Source: Tabrizicola sp. (GTDB lineage Bacteria > Pseudomonadota > Alphaproteobacteria > Rhodobacterales > Rhodobacteraceae). From it: 64,000 nucleotides of DNA. The notes under the pieces are model-generated. The model searched no databases. It saw nothing but the letters and a program-made list of their open reading frames with translations, and was not told the DNA's origin. The DNA is taken from contig NZ_JAUXZE010000048.1 of assembly GCF_030694085.1 (NCBI RefSeq), forward strand, positions 62,001-126,000, read 5' to 3'. Position numbers and translations under genes: made by a program. Below are positions 8,458 to 18,101 of the stretch, piece after piece (positions within the stretch are counted from its first letter, which is position 1; the number at the start of each line of letters is the position of its first letter).

Positions 8458-9066
8458 CTACCCCTGACGCCCCGGCCGCCAGCCCCCTTTCGCCCGGATC
8501 TCGCTTGAGGATGCAGAATTCATCGGCAGGTTCACGAAGGCCCAAACCGGAGCCATCCGCCCCCGCAAATTCTCGCCCCGGTCGACCTGGTGCACCCGGA
8601 ACGCCCGCGCCGCGACCGACAGCCGGGCCGCCACCCCCGACCCCGGTCGCGCCAGCACCCCCACCGCGACCGACCGCAGGATGTCCCGCCAGCGGCCCCA
8701 TTTGTGGAACTGCACCAAATTGTCGGCCCCCATCAGCCAGACGAAAGTCACCCCGGGATAGATCGCCCGCAGCCGTGCGATGGTGTCCACGGTCGCCCGG
8801 GTTCCCAGGTCCGCTTCAAGCGCCGTGATCTTGACCTTGGGATGCCGCATCACGGCCCTGGCCCTGGCGATCCGGTCGGCCAGCGGCGCCGGCTGCCGCG
8901 CCTTCAAGGGGTTGCCGGGCGTCACCAGCCACCAGACCTGGTCCAGCCCCATCCGCTTCAGCGCCTCGCGGGTGATATGCACATGCCCCTCATGCGCCGG
9001 ATCGAACGACCCGCCGAGCAGGCCGATGACCATCCCCTTGGTCGCCAAAGGAAACCCTTGCCGCAT
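8458..9066 (-). CDS. nadD: Nicotinate-nucleotide adenylyltransferase
   Basis: A 202-residue nucleotidyltransferase of NAD synthesis converting nicotinate mononucleotide and ATP to deamido-NAD. The signature [17 protein letters not shown] carries the GxFxPxHxGH nucleotide motif, and [16 protein letters not shown] is the typical second block. The C-terminal SSSEIR matches the SSTxIR motif. The start MRQGFPLA at 9066 is preferred because this leader is usual in relatives; an internal ATG lies 11 codons later. Confidence 0.92.
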   Translation of the reverse strand: MRQGFPLATKGMVIGLLGGSFDPAHEGHVHITREALKRMGLDQVWWLVTPGNPLKARQPAPLADRIARARAVMRHPKVKITALEADLGTRATVDTIARLRAIYPGVTFVWLMGADNLVQFHKWGRWRDILRSVAVGVLARPGSGVAARLSVAARAFRVHQVDRGENLRGRMAPVWAFVNLPMNSASSSEIRAKGGWRPGRQG

Positions 9067-9159
9067 CGGCGCACCTCATCCCTCGCGGCCAATTGACCGC
9101 AGGAGGGGCGGCTTTACAATGGCCTGCCGCGCGTCTGGAACATCTTCACGCCATCCATT

Positions 9160-9723
9160 TCACTGGCATGCCACTGTCTCGCGCATTACCTGCTCCCACC
9201 CTGCGGCCGGATCGAAGCCCGGAACCAGACCGTCGCCTTCCAGCGCGGTGAAAGCCGCCATCCCGTGCTGGATCATCCAGGACGGATCATGCTGCGGCAC
9301 GCCCGACGTTTGCAGCATCTGACACAGGATGTCGCGCTGTGTGGTCGTGGGATCGGCAAACCGGCGGATCGCTTCGCCAAGGCTGGCCCGGTCGGCCTCG
9401 GACTGGCTTTCATCCAGTTGCAGCGTCAAGACCTGACCCGCCTGATGGGCAGTGGCATCGACGACGCGCCGCACGTCGAAATCCGATCGTAACAGCATCA
9501 GGATATAAAGCTCGGCCGCCGCGTCCCAGTTGCCCGCCTTGCCACACGCCAGCACGCCCAGCGCCAGATCAGGCGGCGACAGGCGCGTATCCGCCGTGGT
9601 CATCGTCATGCAGCCCGGGTCCCCGGTCGGCGCAAGAATTCCCGGCGCTTCAAGTTCAGTCACCTGGGCCGAAGCACCGCTTGCCGTCATCACCGCGAAG
9701 GCGAAAGCCAATCCGAACCGCAT
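9160..9723 (-). CDS. Exported hypothetical protein
   Basis: A 187-residue protein with a signal peptide (MRFGLAFAFAVMTASGASA) followed by a mature part that contains four cysteines and no recognised domain. The cysteines in GCMTM, LACGKAG, ILCQML and the terminal TVACQ suggest disulfides in the periplasm. Helical repeats such as WDAAAELYILMLL are visible. It lies between nadD and ettA on the opposite strand from ettA. Function is unknown. Confidence 0.6.
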   Translation of the reverse strand: MRFGLAFAFAVMTASGASAQVTELEAPGILAPTGDPGCMTMTTADTRLSPPDLALGVLACGKAGNWDAAAELYILMLLRSDFDVRRVVDATAHQAGQVLTLQLDESQSEADRASLGEAIRRFADPTTTQRDILCQMLQTSGVPQHDPSWMIQHGMAAFTALEGDGLVPGFDPAAGWEQVMRETVACQ

Positions 9724-9858
9724 CCTGCATCTCCTGTTTCAGGTGCGACACAAGGGGCCAGGCTTGCCCTCCTGCCAAGTCCGGTTCCCCGCACCCTGAC
9801 CGTTGCAGCCGCCCCCCTTCGTCGCTACATACGCGCCAACCCCCGAATGGAGCGCGTC

Positions 9859-11514
9859 ATGGCCAGCTATCAATACGTCTACCACATGGAGAACGTCTCC
9901 AAGACCTACCCCGGCGGCAAGACCTGCTTTGAAAACATCCACCTGAACTTCCTGCCCGGCGTGAAGATCGGCGTCGTCGGTGTCAACGGCGCGGGGAAAT
10001 CCACGCTGCTGAAGATCATGGCCGGGATGGACAAGGACTTCAAAGGCGAGGCCTGGGCCGCCAAGGGTGCCAAGGTCGGCTACCTTGCACAGGAGCCCTA
10101 CCTCGACCCCGCGCTGACGGCGAAGGAAAACGTGATGCTGGGCGTGGCCGAGCAGACCAAGATCCTGGAACGCTACAACGAACTGGCCATGAACTACTCG
10201 GACGAGACCGCCGACGAGATGGCCGCGCTGCAAGACCAGATCGACGCCGGCAACCTGTGGGAGCTTGAGGCGACCGTTGGCGTCGCGATGGACGCGCTGC
10301 GCTGCCCGCCGGACGATGCCGACGTGACCACGCTTTCGGGCGGGGAACGCCGCCGCATCGCGCTCTGCAAGCTTCTGCTTGAAAAGCCCGACATGCTGCT
10401 TCTCGACGAACCCACCAACCACCTCGACGCCGAGTCGATCGCCTGGCTGCAAAAGCACCTGATCAACTACAAGGGCACGATCCTGATCGTCACCCACGAC
10501 CGCTATTTCCTGGACGACATCACCGGCTGGATCCTGGAACTCGACCGCGGCCGCGGCATTCCCTACGAGGGCAACTACTCCGCCTGGCTCGACCAGAAGG
10601 CCAAACGGATGGCCCAGGAAGCGCGTGAGGACAAGACCAAGCAGAAGGCCCTGGAAAAGGAACTGGAGTGGATCCGCTCCGGTGCCAAGGCCCGGCAAGC
10701 CAAGGGCAAAGCCCGCCTCAACCGCTACAACGAGATGGCCGGCCAGACCGTCAGCGAACGCGCCTCGACCGCGCAGATCATCATCCCGAACGGCGAACGC
10801 CTCGGCAACAAGGTGATCGAGGTCGAAGGCCTGAAAAAGCACATGGGCGACAAGCTTCTGATCGAGAACCTCTCGTTCACCGTCCCGCCGGGCGCCATCG
10901 TCGGCGTCATCGGCCCGAACGGTGCCGGCAAGTCGACCCTCTTCCGCATGATCATCGGGCAGGAAGCCCCGGACGAGGGCACGATCAAGCTGGGGGAAAC
11001 GGTCAAGCTGGCCTTCGTCGACCAGTCCCGCGATGCCTTGGACCCGAACAAGAACGTCTGGGAAGAAATCTCCGGCGGGGCCGAGGTCATCCATCTGGGC
11101 GACATGCAGATGAACTCCCGCGTCTACACCGGGGCGTTCAACTTCAAGGGGACGGACCAGCAGAAGAAGGTCGGCCTCCTGTCGGGCGGGGAACGCAACC
11201 GCGTCCACATGGCCAAGCTGTTGAAATCCGGCGGCAACGTGCTCCTCCTCGACGAACCGACCAACGACCTGGACGTCGAGACCCTGCAGGCGCTGGAAGC
11301 CGCCATCGAAGACTTCGCCGGTTGCGCGATCATCATCAGCCACGACCGCTTCTTCCTCGACCGCCTCTGCACCCACATCCTCGCCTTCGAAGGCGACGCG
11401 CATGTGGAATGGTTCGAGGGCAACTTCCAGGCCTACGAGGAAGACAAGGTCCGCCGCCTGGGACCGGATGCGCTGGAACCGAAGCGGGTGAAGTACAAAC
11501 GGTTCGCGCGGTGA
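9859..11514 (+). CDS. ettA: Energy-dependent translational throttle protein EttA (ABC-F)
   Basis: A 551-residue soluble ABC-F protein that binds the ribosomal E site and gates entry into elongation according to ATP/ADP. Two ATPase domains are present: GVNGAGKST, LSGGERRR and LLLDEPTNHLD in the first, then GPNGAGKST, LSGGERNR and LLLDEPTNDLD in the second. A charged linker (KTKQKALEKELEWIRSG) lies between them. ATG 9859 (MASYQYVYHM) is preferred over ATG 9847 because GGAG sits 8 bp upstream and the family begins there. It overlaps the next gene by 4 bp. Confidence 0.93.
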   Translation: MASYQYVYHMENVSKTYPGGKTCFENIHLNFLPGVKIGVVGVNGAGKSTLLKIMAGMDKDFKGEAWAAKGAKVGYLAQEPYLDPALTAKENVMLGVAEQTKILERYNELAMNYSDETADEMAALQDQIDAGNLWELEATVGVAMDALRCPPDDADVTTLSGGERRRIALCKLLLEKPDMLLLDEPTNHLDAESIAWLQKHLINYKGTILIVTHDRYFLDDITGWILELDRGRGIPYEGNYSAWLDQKAKRMAQEAREDKTKQKALEKELEWIRSGAKARQAKGKARLNRYNEMAGQTVSERASTAQIIIPNGERLGNKVIEVEGLKKHMGDKLLIENLSFTVPPGAIVGVIGPNGAGKSTLFRMIIGQEAPDEGTIKLGETVKLAFVDQSRDALDPNKNVWEEISGGAEVIHLGDMQMNSRVYTGAFNFKGTDQQKKVGLLSGGERNRVHMAKLLKSGGNVLLLDEPTNDLDVETLQALEAAIEDFAGCAIIISHDRFFLDRLCTHILAFEGDAHVEWFEGNFQAYEEDKVRRLGPDALEPKRVKYKRFAR

Positions 11515-12404
11515 AATTGGCCTGGCTGGCACTGGCGGCGGGCCTTCTGCTCGCCGCCTGCGCCAAGCCGCCCGTTGCTGCCAAGCCGCCGCTCTACACC
11601 ATCGGAATGGCCGACACGCCCGAGCAGATCACCTTTCTCCTGCCCGGCGCGCTGACCACCACCCGCATCTTCGGTCCCGCGAACGATTGGACGACCCCAA
11701 GCCACCGCATCGTCGAATACCGGCTTCCCGGCATGCGGGGCGAACCCCTCTCTCCGCCTCTTGACCTGGCGCGCTCGGCCCGATGGATCGCCGACTACGC
11801 CAACCGGTATCCCGACGCCCGGATCAACCTTGTCGGCTATTCCACAGGTGCAGCGATCGCGATCGAATCCGCGGGCCTCATCGAACGGGGCGAGCGCGTG
11901 AAGGTCATCGCCATCTCCAGCCCCACCCCGTTTCCGGGCGCGGCCGTGGCGGTTGTCCGCGGCGGCATCGGGGTGGCCGGATCCGCCCTTGCCACCGGCA
12001 GCCTTGCGGCCAAGACCGTCTGGGACGAGTATTTCATCACCCTCTACCTTGGCTCTGGCTGGCGGAATTCACCCGAGAAACGCGCCATGGCCGACCGCCT
12101 GCGCAAGGCGTTCGAGGGCCAGATAACGCCCCCGGGCGAGGGCAGAGGTCGCTCGCAATCCGCAAGCCTCCTCCTTTGGACCCTCTCGCCAGAGGCGAAG
12201 GCGTCTAAGGCCAGGATCACGTTCTTCCACGGCGAGAACGACCCCATTTTCCCGCTTTCCGGTGTCCGCCGCCTGGGTCAGCGCCTGAACGCTCCGCTCT
12301 GCGTCCTGCCCGAGGATGGTCACATGCCACTTCTGTCCCGCGCGGACCTGATCGACCGGGTCGCGCGCATCTTGCAGGGCACCAACACCACGCCCTGCGG
12401 CTGA
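11511..12404 (+). CDS. Alpha/beta hydrolase, predicted lipoprotein
   Basis: A 297-residue protein whose GTG start overlaps the ettA stop by 4 bp. The N-terminus is a lipoprotein signal with lipobox LLAAC. The mature part has the nucleophile elbow GYSTGA, a late acid in HGENDPIFP and the histidine in PEDGHMPL, giving a complete Ser-Asp-His triad. It is probably a membrane-anchored esterase or lipase. Coupling to ettA may only be positional. Confidence 0.75.
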   Translation: MKLAWLALAAGLLLAACAKPPVAAKPPLYTIGMADTPEQITFLLPGALTTTRIFGPANDWTTPSHRIVEYRLPGMRGEPLSPPLDLARSARWIADYANRYPDARINLVGYSTGAAIAIESAGLIERGERVKVIAISSPTPFPGAAVAVVRGGIGVAGSALATGSLAAKTVWDEYFITLYLGSGWRNSPEKRAMADRLRKAFEGQITPPGEGRGRSQSASLLLWTLSPEAKASKARITFFHGENDPIFPLSGVRRLGQRLNAPLCVLPEDGHMPLLSRADLIDRVARILQGTNTTPCG

Positions 12405-12501
12405 TCTCTGCATCGGTTTGGAAACCCCTGATCCGCGACACCGCCTTCGCCCTTCCCCTCGCCCACCTGCCACCCCTACACTCCCCCAAAGGGAGCTTCC
12501 C

Positions 12502-13416
12502 ATGACCCAGCCCGACTACCAGACCCTCATCGACGCCCCCACCTGGGCCTTCATTGAAAAAACCAACGCCTGCTACCCCGAGAACACCGCGACCCTCTCC
12601 ATCGCGGACCAGCGGGCGATCTACGACCGGATGTGCGCGGCCTTCGACACCCCCTACCCGCCCGGAGTGACCTCCCACGACCACCCCATCGCCGGTGTCC
12701 CCTGCCGCATCTACCCGGGGAAACAGCCCACCGTCCTCTACCTCCACGGCGGAGGTTACGTGGTCGGCGGCCTCCACTCCCACGACGGGGTCTGCGCCGA
12801 TATCCGCGCCGCAACAGGCCTGACCGTCGTCTCAGCCGACTACCGCCTCTCCCCGGAACACAAACACCCCGCCGCCTTCGACGACGCCTGCGCCGTAGCC
12901 CGCGCCTTGGCCGCCCAGGGCCCGCTGATCCTGGTCGGAGACAGCGCCGGGGCCAACCTCGCCGCCGCCACCTGCCACGCACTCCGAGGAAATCCACAGA
13001 TCAAGGGACAGGTCCTGATCTACCCCGGCCTCGGCGGAGACCTGAACCAGGGCAGCTACCTGACCCACGCCCACGCCCCGATGCTGACCCGCGACGACGT
13101 CCTCTACTACAAGGACATCCGCCACGACGGTCCAGCCCCCGAAGGCGACCCCCGCGTCAGCCCGCTGCAGGATACCGACTTCACCGGACTGCCCCCAACG
13201 CTCGCAATCGCCGCCGAGTGTGATCCCTTGGCCGACGACGCCCGCGCCTATGCGACGAAGATCACCAAAGCCGGAGGCCGCGCCCACTGGGTCGTGGAAC
13301 CTGGTCTCGTCCACGGTTACCTCCGCGCACGCCACTCGGTGCCCCGCGCGCAGCAGAGCTTTGCGCGGATAACCACCGCGATCAGCGCCTTCGTGGCAGA
13401 GAGTGGGACCGAGTAA
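12502..13416 (+). CDS. HSL-family alpha/beta hydrolase (esterase)
   Basis: A 304-residue cytoplasmic esterase of the hormone-sensitive-lipase family. The oxyanion motif HGGGYVVGG and the nucleophile motif GDSAGANLAA are present, with the acid and histidine in AECDPLADD and GLVHGYLR. ATG 12502 was chosen because GGGAGC lies just upstream and the family alignment begins near MTQPDYQTLID. It is about 100 bp downstream of the other hydrolase. Substrate is unknown; arylformamidase-like activity is possible. Confidence 0.82.
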   Translation: MTQPDYQTLIDAPTWAFIEKTNACYPENTATLSIADQRAIYDRMCAAFDTPYPPGVTSHDHPIAGVPCRIYPGKQPTVLYLHGGGYVVGGLHSHDGVCADIRAATGLTVVSADYRLSPEHKHPAAFDDACAVARALAAQGPLILVGDSAGANLAAATCHALRGNPQIKGQVLIYPGLGGDLNQGSYLTHAHAPMLTRDDVLYYKDIRHDGPAPEGDPRVSPLQDTDFTGLPPTLAIAAECDPLADDARAYATKITKAGGRAHWVVEPGLVHGYLRARHSVPRAQQSFARITTAISAFVAESGTE

Positions 13417-13495
13417 GCTTGCCGCCCGACAGCTGCAGAAGGCTGCGCCAGACCGAAGCTCTGCCTTTTCCCTCGGGCAAAGCGGGGCGGGCAGC

Positions 13496-13524
13496 CGTAG
13501 GGTGGGCAGTCTGCCCACCGCCCG
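13496..13524. repeat. REP-like palindrome, GTAGGGTGGGC family
   Basis: A single unit with a palindromic core GGTGGGCAGTCTGCCCACC preceded by GTAG. It belongs to the same family as the pair at 34331-34421. It lies in the gap after the esterase gene. The rest of 13417-13661 shows nothing else supportable. Confidence 0.55.
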
Positions 13525-13661
13525 CGCAGGAAAGATGGACCTGATCTCATCGTTGAAACCGCGAGGTCGCCAAGCTCCACCACGTCGGAACCACCTCTTG
13601 CCCCCAGGCGTTCTTCCGCCGACCGGAGTTCCTTCCGGCTTCGAAGCGAAAGGCGCGACCC

Positions 13662-13820
13662 ATGACTCTTGGCACCATCCTGCTTATCATCCTTGTTCTC
13701 CTCCTGGTCGGCGCGTTGCCGAACTGGGGATACTCCCGGTCCTGGGGCTATGGCCCTTCGGGCGTGGTCGGGGTGCTTCTTGTGATCCTGCTGATCCTGG
13801 TCCTGATGGGACGCGTCTGA
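13662..13820 (+). CDS. DUF3309 family small membrane protein, 52 aa
   Basis: A very short protein with two hydrophobic stretches (residues 4-19 and 34-49) around the polar centre PNWGYSRSWGYGPSGVVG. This pattern of a leading LGTILLIILVLLL, a WGYGPSG centre and a closing hydrophobic segment is that of DUF3309 proteins, widespread in alphaproteobacteria. Function is unknown. Confidence 0.75.
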   Translation: MTLGTILLIILVLLLVGALPNWGYSRSWGYGPSGVVGVLLVILLILVLMGRV

Positions 13821-14065
13821 CGCGGACCCAAAGCTGCAACGCCCCGGACGGGCGCGCCCTTCCGGCGTGCCCGTTCTGGCGGGCCGGGCCGGCGCCGGGT
13901 CGGACTGGCAAACCTTAACGCCCTCCTAACGCCCGCGACTAACAGTTTGTAATCATTGGATACATGCGGCGTGTCCACCGTGGACACCCCTCAGGGACCC
14001 GCACTGGGAACCGCCCCGCCGCGGCCTGCGTTGTCCGGGCAACCAACCATCCGAAGGAGACACCC

Positions 14066-14143
14066 ATGAAAGGCGCCCTTGCCTGGCTGATCGGCATCCC
14101 GATCCCGATCATCATCATCCTCTACCTGCTTGACGTTTTCTAA
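14066..14143 (+). CDS. 25-aa single-span membrane protein
   Basis: A tiny reading frame beginning MKGALAWLIGIPIPIIIILY, one transmembrane segment, ending LLDVF. It has a good ribosome site (GAAGGAGA at 14053-14060) six bases before the ATG, which argues for translation. A 17-bp dyad (GTGTCCA-CCG-TGGACAC, 13971-13987) lies in its upstream region. Its 3' end is 15 bp from the convergent aroA stop. Function is unknown. Confidence 0.5.
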   Translation: MKGALAWLIGIPIPIIIILYLLDVF

Positions 14144-14158
14144 GCAGGCGGGCCGAGG

Positions 14159-15505
14159 TCAGCCCCGCTCGATCTCGGCCCCAAGGCTCCGCATCAGCCC
14201 CTCGAAGACCGGGAACGAGGTCTGGATCGGCGAGCCATCGTCCACGCCCACCGCAGCCTTCGCGGCCAGCCCGCAGACCAGGAACGACATCGCGATCCGG
14301 TGGTCGATGTGGGTCGCACAGGTCGCCCCACCCGGCACTCCGCCTGGCCCCATCCCGTGCACGATCAGCGTGTCCTCGTCCTCCTCGATCCGCACTCCGC
14401 AGGCCTCCAGGCCGCGGGCCATCGCGTCGATCCGGTCGCTCTCCTTGACCCGGAGTTCCTTCACGCCCCGCATGACGGTTTTCCCCGTCGCGAAGGCGGC
14501 CACCACGGACAGCACCGGATATTCGTCGATCATCGAGGGCGCCCGCTCTGGCGGCACTTCGATCCCCTTCAGGTTGCCACTGAACCGGACCCGAAGGTCG
14601 GCCACCGGCTCGCCGCCCTCTTCACGGGGGTCCTGGAACTCGATCTCGGCGCCCATCTCGACCAGCGTCAGGTAAAGCCCGTTCCGGGTCAGGTTCTGGC
14701 TGACGCCGGGCACCAGGATATCCGACCCCTCGATGATCAGTGCTGCACAGACCGGGAAAGCGGCACTGGACGGATCGCGCGGCACCGCCACGGTCTGCGG
14801 CCGCAGGTCCGGCTGGCCGGTCAGAGTGATGACGTGGCCCTCCGCTGTCTTCTCGACCGACAGTCTGGCCCCGAAACCCACCAGCATCCGCTCGGAATGA
14901 TCCCGTGTCGGCTCCTTCTCGATCACCACCGTCTCGCCCGGAGCGTTCAGCCCGGCAAGCAGCACCGCCGACTTCACCTGGGCCGACGCGACAGGGAGCG
15001 CATAGCGCACCGGCACCGGGTTCGTCGCGCCGACGATGGTCATCGGCAGACGGCCCCCCTGACGGCCATAGGCGCGGGTGCCGAACAGCGACAGCGGGTC
15101 CGTCACGCGACCCATCGGGCGCTTGCGAAGCGAGGCGTCCCCGGTGAAGGTCGCCGTGATCGGCGTCGTCGCCATCGTCCCCATGATCAGCCGCGCGCCA
15201 GTGCCGGAATTACCGACGTCCAGCACATCCGCCGGCTCCTGAAAGCCGCCGACGCCAACGCCGTTCACGGTCCAGGCCCCCTCGCCATGCCGCGTCACCG
15301 TGGCCCCGAAGGCCCGCATCGCCTTGGCCGTGTCCAGCACGTCCTGACCTTCCAGCAACCCGGAGATCTTCGTCTCTCCCACCGCCATCGCGCCGAAGAT
15401 GAGCGAGCGGTGCGAGATCGACTTGTCGCCCGGCACCGAGGCCACGCCCCTGAGCGGCCCCGACTTGCGGGATTTCATCGGTTGCGCTTCGCCGTGGCCG
15501 GACAT
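14159..15505 (-). CDS. aroA: 3-phosphoshikimate 1-carboxyvinyltransferase (EPSP synthase)
   Basis: A 448-residue enzyme of the shikimate pathway joining shikimate-3-phosphate and phosphoenolpyruvate. Diagnostic motifs are [12 protein letters not shown] near the N-terminus, [21 protein letters not shown], and RVKESDRI near the C-terminus. The segment [11 protein letters not shown] with Ala after the second Gly resembles class II enzymes, which tend to be less glyphosate sensitive, but this is inference. The start MSGHGEAQP at 15505 is taken; an internal ATG occurs nine codons later. trmB lies 107 bp upstream on the same strand. Confidence 0.94.
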   Translation of the reverse strand: MSGHGEAQPMKSRKSGPLRGVASVPGDKSISHRSLIFGAMAVGETKISGLLEGQDVLDTAKAMRAFGATVTRHGEGAWTVNGVGVGGFQEPADVLDVGNSGTGARLIMGTMATTPITATFTGDASLRKRPMGRVTDPLSLFGTRAYGRQGGRLPMTIVGATNPVPVRYALPVASAQVKSAVLLAGLNAPGETVVIEKEPTRDHSERMLVGFGARLSVEKTAEGHVITLTGQPDLRPQTVAVPRDPSSAAFPVCAALIIEGSDILVPGVSQNLTRNGLYLTLVEMGAEIEFQDPREEGGEPVADLRVRFSGNLKGIEVPPERAPSMIDEYPVLSVVAAFATGKTVMRGVKELRVKESDRIDAMARGLEACGVRIEEDEDTLIVHGMGPGGVPGGATCATHIDHRIAMSFLVCGLAAKAAVGVDDGSPIQTSFPVFEGLMRSLGAEIERG

Positions 15506-15612
15506 CGTCGTCTCCCCTACAGGTTCCGGGATGCCTGATAGCGCAAGCGAAAGCCCCGCGCGACCCCGATTTCTGCAAAGAAATCGGACCGGAGATTTCG
15601 AAAACTTCGGGC

Positions 15613-16299
15613 CTAACCCCGCCGGAAGGTCAGGTAATGCGGCGCACGTCCCTCACGCAGGGCCTTCTGCTCATAGCGGGTGGACAGCCAATCGTCCCAG
15701 GCCCCGCCCGGGCCGGTCTGCGAGACCAGCGTGAACCCCGCCAAGGGCACCTCTTCAAGCGTCTGGCGGACGTAATCGGGGATGTCTGTCGCCACCCGGA
15801 ACTCGGCACCCAACGCCATCTTGCGGGCCAGAGGCCCCAGGTATTCCGGCGTCACAAAGCGGCGGCGGTGGTGGCGGGCCTTTGGCCAGGGGTCGGGGTA
15901 GTTCAGAAAAACCTTGGTGAGGCAGCTGTCGGGCAACACGTCGAAGAGGTCGCGCACATCGCCGGGATGCAGCCAGAGGTTCGTCACCCCGGCCCCGCGG
16001 ATCTTGCCCAACAGCATGGCGATGCCGTTCACGAAAGGCTCGGCCCCAAGGATGGTGACGTCGGGGTTCCGCGCGGCCATGTGGACCAGATGCTCGCCAC
16101 CGCCAAAGCCGACCTCCAGCCACAGCGGACCCTTGGCAAAGCCAAGGTCCAGAGGGGACCGGGTGGGGTTCTCTTCGCGCGTGACATTGCGCAGGGTCAG
16201 AGGGCCAAGGTCCTCGGCAAGATAGTCCTTCTGGCTCGCGCGCAGGGTCTTGCCACGGATACGGCCATAGAAGTTGCGGCGGTCGCCGGTATCGGTCAT
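15613..16299 (-). CDS. trmB: tRNA (guanine-N7-)-methyltransferase
   Basis: A 228-residue SAM-dependent enzyme that forms m7G46 in tRNA. The SAM-binding loop [10 protein letters not shown] and the signature [16 protein letters not shown] are both present, and the C-terminal [12 protein letters not shown] is typical. The start [13 protein letters not shown] at 16299 matches family beginnings. A perfect 8-bp hairpin ends 3 bp upstream of the start codon, so translation may be structure controlled. It is followed by aroA on the same strand. Confidence 0.93.
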   Translation of the reverse strand: MTDTGDRRNFYGRIRGKTLRASQKDYLAEDLGPLTLRNVTREENPTRSPLDLGFAKGPLWLEVGFGGGEHLVHMAARNPDVTILGAEPFVNGIAMLLGKIRGAGVTNLWLHPGDVRDLFDVLPDSCLTKVFLNYPDPWPKARHHRRRFVTPEYLGPLARKMALGAEFRVATDIPDYVRQTLEEVPLAGFTLVSQTGPGGAWDDWLSTRYEQKALREGRAPHYLTFRRG

Positions 16300-16302
16300 G
16301 CA

Positions 16303-16329
16303 AAGGCCCCGCTGGTGTTCCGGGGCCTT
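16303..16329 (-). promoter_or_regulatory. Hairpin over the trmB translation start region
   Basis: AAGGCCCC and GGGGCCTT form a perfect 8-bp stem with an 11-nt loop, ending 3 nt before the trmB ATG. The GGGG of the stem is the only plausible ribosome site, so the stem could mask it. Whether it regulates is unknown. Confidence 0.4.
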
Positions 16330-16500
16330 CAAGCAGAGCGGGGCGCAAGGGTCAAGCCGAGCGTGCTGCCCACAGTTCTGCCGCGCGCACCGAGTGATAT
16401 TCACATCCGGCAATACAATGCCGCGCAATCGTGATACCGTCCGTGCTGGCACCAGCCTGCAAGGCATCGGGCCATGCAGGTGTGCCAGGGAGGTGAACCA

Positions 16501-16830
16501 ATGGCACGTTACATCGTCACTGGAAGCTATACCGCTGCGGCAATGAAAGGTCTCTTGGCCAAGCCATCGGACCGCGAGGCGGCAACGTCCGCACTGGTCG
16601 CGGCAGCGGGCGGAAAACTCCACTCGTTCTACATGACCACCGGGGATTGCGATTTTCTGATGATCACCGAGACCGACAATCTGCAGGACATGCTGGCCGC
16701 ACTGATCGTGGCGGGGGCGTCCGGGTCCGTCTCTGGCCTGAAGACTGTTCAGGCGTTCTCGTCGGCCGAGTTCACGGCGGCGCAAAAGCGGGCTGGCGAG
16801 ATCGCGCAGAAATACATGGCACCCGCCTGA
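16501..16830 (+). CDS. GYD domain protein
   Basis: A 109-residue protein starting MARYIVTGSYTAAAMKGLL, the conserved beginning of the GYD domain (PF08734), with the family block FYMTTGDCDFLMITE in the middle. The ATG at 16501 has a strong GGGAGGTGA ribosome site. GYD proteins are small ferredoxin-like folds of unknown function found widely in alphaproteobacteria. It is a single-gene unit ended by a strong hairpin. Confidence 0.82.
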   Translation: MARYIVTGSYTAAAMKGLLAKPSDREAATSALVAAAGGKLHSFYMTTGDCDFLMITETDNLQDMLAALIVAGASGSVSGLKTVQAFSSAEFTAAQKRAGEIAQKYMAPA

Positions 16831-16836
16831 AGACTT

Positions 16837-16860
16837 GCGCCGCCCGGGTCAGGGCGGCGC
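16837..16860. terminator. Bidirectional terminator between the GYD gene and metK
   Basis: Perfect 9-bp stem GCGCCGCCC / GGGCGGCGC with a 6-nt loop, in the 38-bp gap between two convergent stops. Confidence 0.75.
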
Positions 16861-16868
16861 GTTCCCGA

Positions 16869-18035
16869 TCAAACCGCCTTCTTCAACGCCTCGACAAGGT
16901 CCGTCCGTTCCCACGAAAAGCCGCCATCCGCATCCGGCGCGCGGCCGAAGTGGCCGTAGGCCGAAGTGCGGGCGTAGATCGGCCGATTCAGCTCCAGATG
17001 GGTGCGGATGCCGCGCGGGGTCAGGTCCATCACCTCGGCCACGGCCTTTTCGATCACCGCTTCGGGGACCTTGCCGGTGCCGTGGGTGTCGACGTAGATC
17101 GACAGCGGCTTGGCCACGCCGATGGCATAGGAGACCTGCAGCGTGCAGCGGTCGGCCAGCCCAGCGGCCACCACGTTCTTCGCCAGATAGCGCGCGGCAT
17201 AGGCGGCCGAGCGGTCAACCTTGGTCGGGTCCTTGCCGGAAAACGCGCCGCCACCATGCGGGGCAGCACCACCATAGGTGTCGACAATGATCTTGCGCCC
17301 CGTGAGACCCGCGTCGCCGTCAGGCCCGCCGATCACGAAGGTCCCCGTGGGGTTCACGTGCCATTCGGTCTTCCGGGTGATCCAGCCGTCGGGCAGGACC
17401 TCGCGGATGTAGGGTTCGACGATCTTGCGGATGACCTTCGAGGTTTGCCGCTTGGAGGTGTGCTGCGTGGACAGCACGATGGACGTGACCTCGACCGGCT
17501 TGCCGTCGGCATAGCGCAGGGTCAGCTGGCTTTTCGCGTCCGGTCCCAGCGTGGGTTCCGCGCCGGATTTCCGCACTTCGGCCAAGCGGCGCAGGATCGC
17601 ATGGGCATACTGGATCGGCGCGGGCATGTATTCCGCCGTCTCCAGCGTGGCATAGCCGAACATGATCCCCTGGTCGCCCGCACCATCCTTGTCGACGCCC
17701 TGCGCGATATGGGCGGACTGTTCGTGGATGTAGTTGTGGACCTTGATCTTGTCCCAGTGGAATTTCTTCTGCTCGTAGCCGATGTCCCGCACGCAGTCGC
17801 GGACGATGCCGTCGATCCGGCCCATCATCGCCTTGGTGGCCTCTTTCGACGACAGGCCCACCTCGCCGCCGACCACCACGCGGTTCGTGGTGGCGAAGGT
17901 TTCGCAGGCGACGCGGGCGTTGGGCTCTTCCTTCAGGAAGGCATCCAGGACGGCATCCGAGATGCGGTCGCAGACCTTGTCGGGGTGTCCCTCCGAGACG
18001 GACTCGGACGTGAAGACGTAATCTTTGCGGCTCAT
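16869..18035 (-). CDS. metK: S-adenosylmethionine synthetase
   Basis: A 388-residue enzyme making SAM from methionine and ATP. Family motifs are [20 protein letters not shown] near the N-terminus, [12 protein letters not shown] in the middle and [19 protein letters not shown] near 270. Its leader carries a SAM/SAH riboswitch whose 3' element GGAGCA doubles as the ribosome site. It is the last gene of the phoH-ybeY-ybeX-lnt series on the minus strand. Product feedback at translation is therefore expected. Confidence 0.96.
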   Translation of the reverse strand: MSRKDYVFTSESVSEGHPDKVCDRISDAVLDAFLKEEPNARVACETFATTNRVVVGGEVGLSSKEATKAMMGRIDGIVRDCVRDIGYEQKKFHWDKIKVHNYIHEQSAHIAQGVDKDGAGDQGIMFGYATLETAEYMPAPIQYAHAILRRLAEVRKSGAEPTLGPDAKSQLTLRYADGKPVEVTSIVLSTQHTSKRQTSKVIRKIVEPYIREVLPDGWITRKTEWHVNPTGTFVIGGPDGDAGLTGRKIIVDTYGGAAPHGGGAFSGKDPTKVDRSAAYAARYLAKNVVAAGLADRCTLQVSYAIGVAKPLSIYVDTHGTGKVPEAVIEKAVAEVMDLTPRGIRTHLELNRPIYARTSAYGHFGRAPDADGGFSWERTDLVEALKKAV

Positions 18036-18042
18036 GAGGAAG

Positions 18043-18088
18043 TGCTCCGTTGGATGATCCCCGCCACGCCAGGAAGCCGTTGTGGCAG
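18043..18088 (-). promoter_or_regulatory. SAM/SAH riboswitch controlling metK
   Basis: Read on the minus strand, the leader holds CCACAACGGCTTCC followed by TGGCGTGG, closing a stem (18064-18085). A linker follows and then GGAGCA (18043-18048), 7 nt before the metK ATG. The ACAACGGCUUCCUGGCGUG core and the pseudoknot-forming GGAGCA are the hallmark of the SAM/SAH class, known to sit before metK in Rhodobacterales. Ligand binding hides the ribosome site in that class. Confidence 0.88.
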
Positions 18089-18101
18089 TTCAGGAAGCGC
18101 C

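Noticed and set aside
13915..13929. A CtrA-like box, TTAA-N7-CTAA
   Set aside because: One base off the consensus, with no other support; such a match is expected by chance.
14300..15538. A 412-codon plus-strand frame opposite aroA
   Set aside because: Composition is His/Arg/Gln-rich as expected for an antisense frame, and aroA motifs on the other strand are complete.
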